Notes under the pieces: model-generated
Told to the model about the DNA's origin: nothing
What the model saw: only the letters and a program-made list of their open reading frames with translations
Databases searched by the model: none
Position numbers and translations under genes: made by a program
Assembly: GCF_051020955.1 (NCBI RefSeq)
Contig: NW_027477053.1
Location: 40,221 to 104,220, forward strand
Reading direction: 5' to 3'
DNA length: 64,000 nt
Origin: Megalopta genalis
Lineage: Eukaryota; Arthropoda; Insecta; Hymenoptera; Halictidae
Part shown: one piece after another, positions 62,950 through 64,000 of the stretch
Layout of the letters: the number at the start of each line of letters is the position of its first letter
Position numbering within the stretch: position 1 is the stretch's first letter

Positions 62950-64000
62950 CAGCATGCGAAACAAACGAGTTAGCTTCAAATCCTTGCGTAACACATGATT
63001 TTGCATCAAATCAATGCGAAGTGGAAGACTTATCTTCGAATCCATGCGAAGCGAATAGTTTAGCTTCAAATACTTGTGATATACATGATTCAGCTTCAAC
63101 TGCATGCGAAACAAACGAGTTAGCTTCAAATCCATGCGAAACACATGATTTAGCATCAAATCAATGCGAAGTAGGAGGCTGATCATCGAATCCATGCGAA
63201 GCAAGTGGTTTAGCTTCAAATACTTGTGATATACATGATTTAGCTCCAACAGCATGCGAAACAAATGAGTTAACTTCAAATCCAAGCGAAACACATGATT
63301 TATCTTCAAGTCAATGCGATGTAGAAAGCTTGGCTTCAAAACCATGGGAATCAAATGGTTTAGCTTCAAATACTTGTGATATGCATGATTTAGCTTCAAC
63401 TACTAGCGAAAAAAACGAGTTAGCTTCAAATCCAAGCGAAACACATGATTTAGCTTCAAATCAATGCGAATTAGAAGGGTTATGTTCGAATCCATGCGAA
63501 ACGTATAGTTCAGCTTCAAATACTTGTGTTATACATGATTCAGCTTCAACTGCATGCGAAACAAACGAGTTAGCTTTAAATCCATGCGAAAGACATGATT
63601 TAGATTAAAATCAATGCGAAGTAGAAGGCTTATCTTCGAATCCATGCGAAGCAAATGGTTTAGCTTCAAATACTTTTGATACACTTGAGTTAGCTTCAAC
63701 ATCATGCGAAACAAACGAGTTAGCTTCAAATCCTTGCGAAACACATGATTTAGCATCAAATCATTGCGAAGAGGAAGACTTATCTTCGAATCCATGCGAA
63801 GCAAATGGTTTAGCTTCAAATACTTTTGATACACTTGAGTTAGCTTCAACAGCATGCGAAACAAACGAGTAAGCTTCAAATCCTTGCGAAACACATGATT
63901 TAGCATCAAATCAATGCGAAGTGGAAGACTTATCTTCGAATCCATGCGAAACGAATAGTTTAGCTTCAAATACTTGTGATATACATGATTCAGCTTCAAC

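Larger units (their letters stand above)
1..64000. repeat. Satellite array of 30-bp monomers in 150-bp pentamers
   Basis: Every line of the window reads as copies of a 30-bp monomer. The start TTAGCTTCAAAT and the middle ATGCGAAAC are the best-kept words, and the last eight bases vary most. Five types recur in the order A (CAATGCGAAGTAGAAGG), B (TTCGAATCC then AACAAATGG), C (ACTTGTGATATACATGAT), D (GCATGCGAAACAAACGAG) and E (CCATGCGAAACACATGAT). The array starts before base 1 and continues past base 64,000. GC of monomer E is 11/30, about 37 percent. I saw no unique spacer, transposon, rRNA or tRNA gene, or TTAGGG-like telomere run. Multi-level satellite structure of this size is typical of eukaryotic heterochromatin; the species and chromosomal location cannot be read from the sequence. 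Confidence 0.97.
26161..64000. repeat. Zone R: highly homogenised, register-locked array
   Basis: Monomer starts are exactly in 30-bp register from 26,161 to 41,221 (15,060 = 502 x 30). After that only three 1-bp slips occur to the end of the window (near 41,237, 54,049-54,056 and 60,009-60,016). Variants recur as sets: ACTACTAGCGAAAAAAACG, AAACCATGGGAATC, TTTTGATACACTTGAG, AGCTTAAAAGCCATGCGG and GATTAAAATCAATGCG. Their fixed combinations reveal nested duplications, listed separately. The right end of the zone is not reached. Confidence 0.93.

Noticed and set aside
1..64000. CRISPR array
   Set aside because: There are no unique spacers. All units are variants of one 30-bp monomer and are directly adjacent.
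1..64000. CENP-B box
   Set aside because: The reverse complement has TTTCGCATGGATT, which shares TTCG with the box but lacks the required A and the CGGG half.
1..64000. Telomeric repeat
   Set aside because: Monomers start TTAGCTTC, and isolated TTAGG occurs (near 13,170), but there is no run of TTAGGG or TTAGG units.
1..64000. TATA box or polyadenylation signals (GATATACATG, AATAAATGCG)
   Set aside because: These words are part of the monomer consensus or its single-base variants and recur without any linked transcription unit.

Overview
The whole 64 kb window is one uninterrupted tandem-repeat (satellite DNA) array. I found no stretch of ordinary unique sequence, and no gene, RNA gene, transposon or telomere-type repeat that I can support. 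The basic unit is a 30-bp monomer with two well-kept words, TTAGCTTCAAAT and ATGCGAAAC. Five diverged monomer types, here called A to E, follow one another in fixed order and make a 150-bp higher-order repeat (HOR). By arithmetic the window holds about 2,130 monomers, or about 425 pentamers. Both window ends lie inside the array, so its full length is unknown. Its size, HOR structure and nested segmental duplications suggest a eukaryotic satellite, such as centromeric, pericentromeric, sex-chromosome or B-chromosome heterochromatin. Nothing in the sequence identifies the species.

Three zones can be told apart. Zone L (1 to about 12,630) is homogenised. It is punctuated by 19 copies of a 31-bp monomer that shift the 30-bp register by one base each time, and these bound larger units of 301 to 901 bp. 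Zone M (about 12,631 to 26,160) is visibly more diverged, with many small indels, broken monomer order and older monomer variants. Zone R (about 26,161 to 64,000) is highly homogenised and keeps exact 30-bp register for 37.8 kb except at three 1-bp slips. It is built of nested duplications with periods of 300, 450, 1050, 1200, 1800 and 1920 bp, plus near-identical blocks separated by 7 to 17 kb. Young arrays of two kinds therefore flank an older core.

Because 30 is divisible by 3, a monomer without a stop in one frame gives very long open frames. Two frames are open in the consensus. The plus frame encodes decapeptides such as LASNPCETHD, with a Cys every ten residues. A minus frame encodes basic, Leu-rich repeats, with open stretches up to 1,310 codons. 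Both frames carry amplified stop variants and both are broken by the 1-bp slips, so I annotate no CDS. One point is worth testing: several fixed differences among monomer types are synonymous or conservative in the plus frame and non-synonymous in the minus frame. This could be a trace of an ancestral coding minisatellite.

No genes working together can be described here. The layout reflects amplification, unequal exchange and segmental duplication. The best candidates for function are structural: a 150-bp repeat close to nucleosome-core length, A/T tracts spaced about 10 to 11 bp, and a conserved CpG-containing box every 30 bp.
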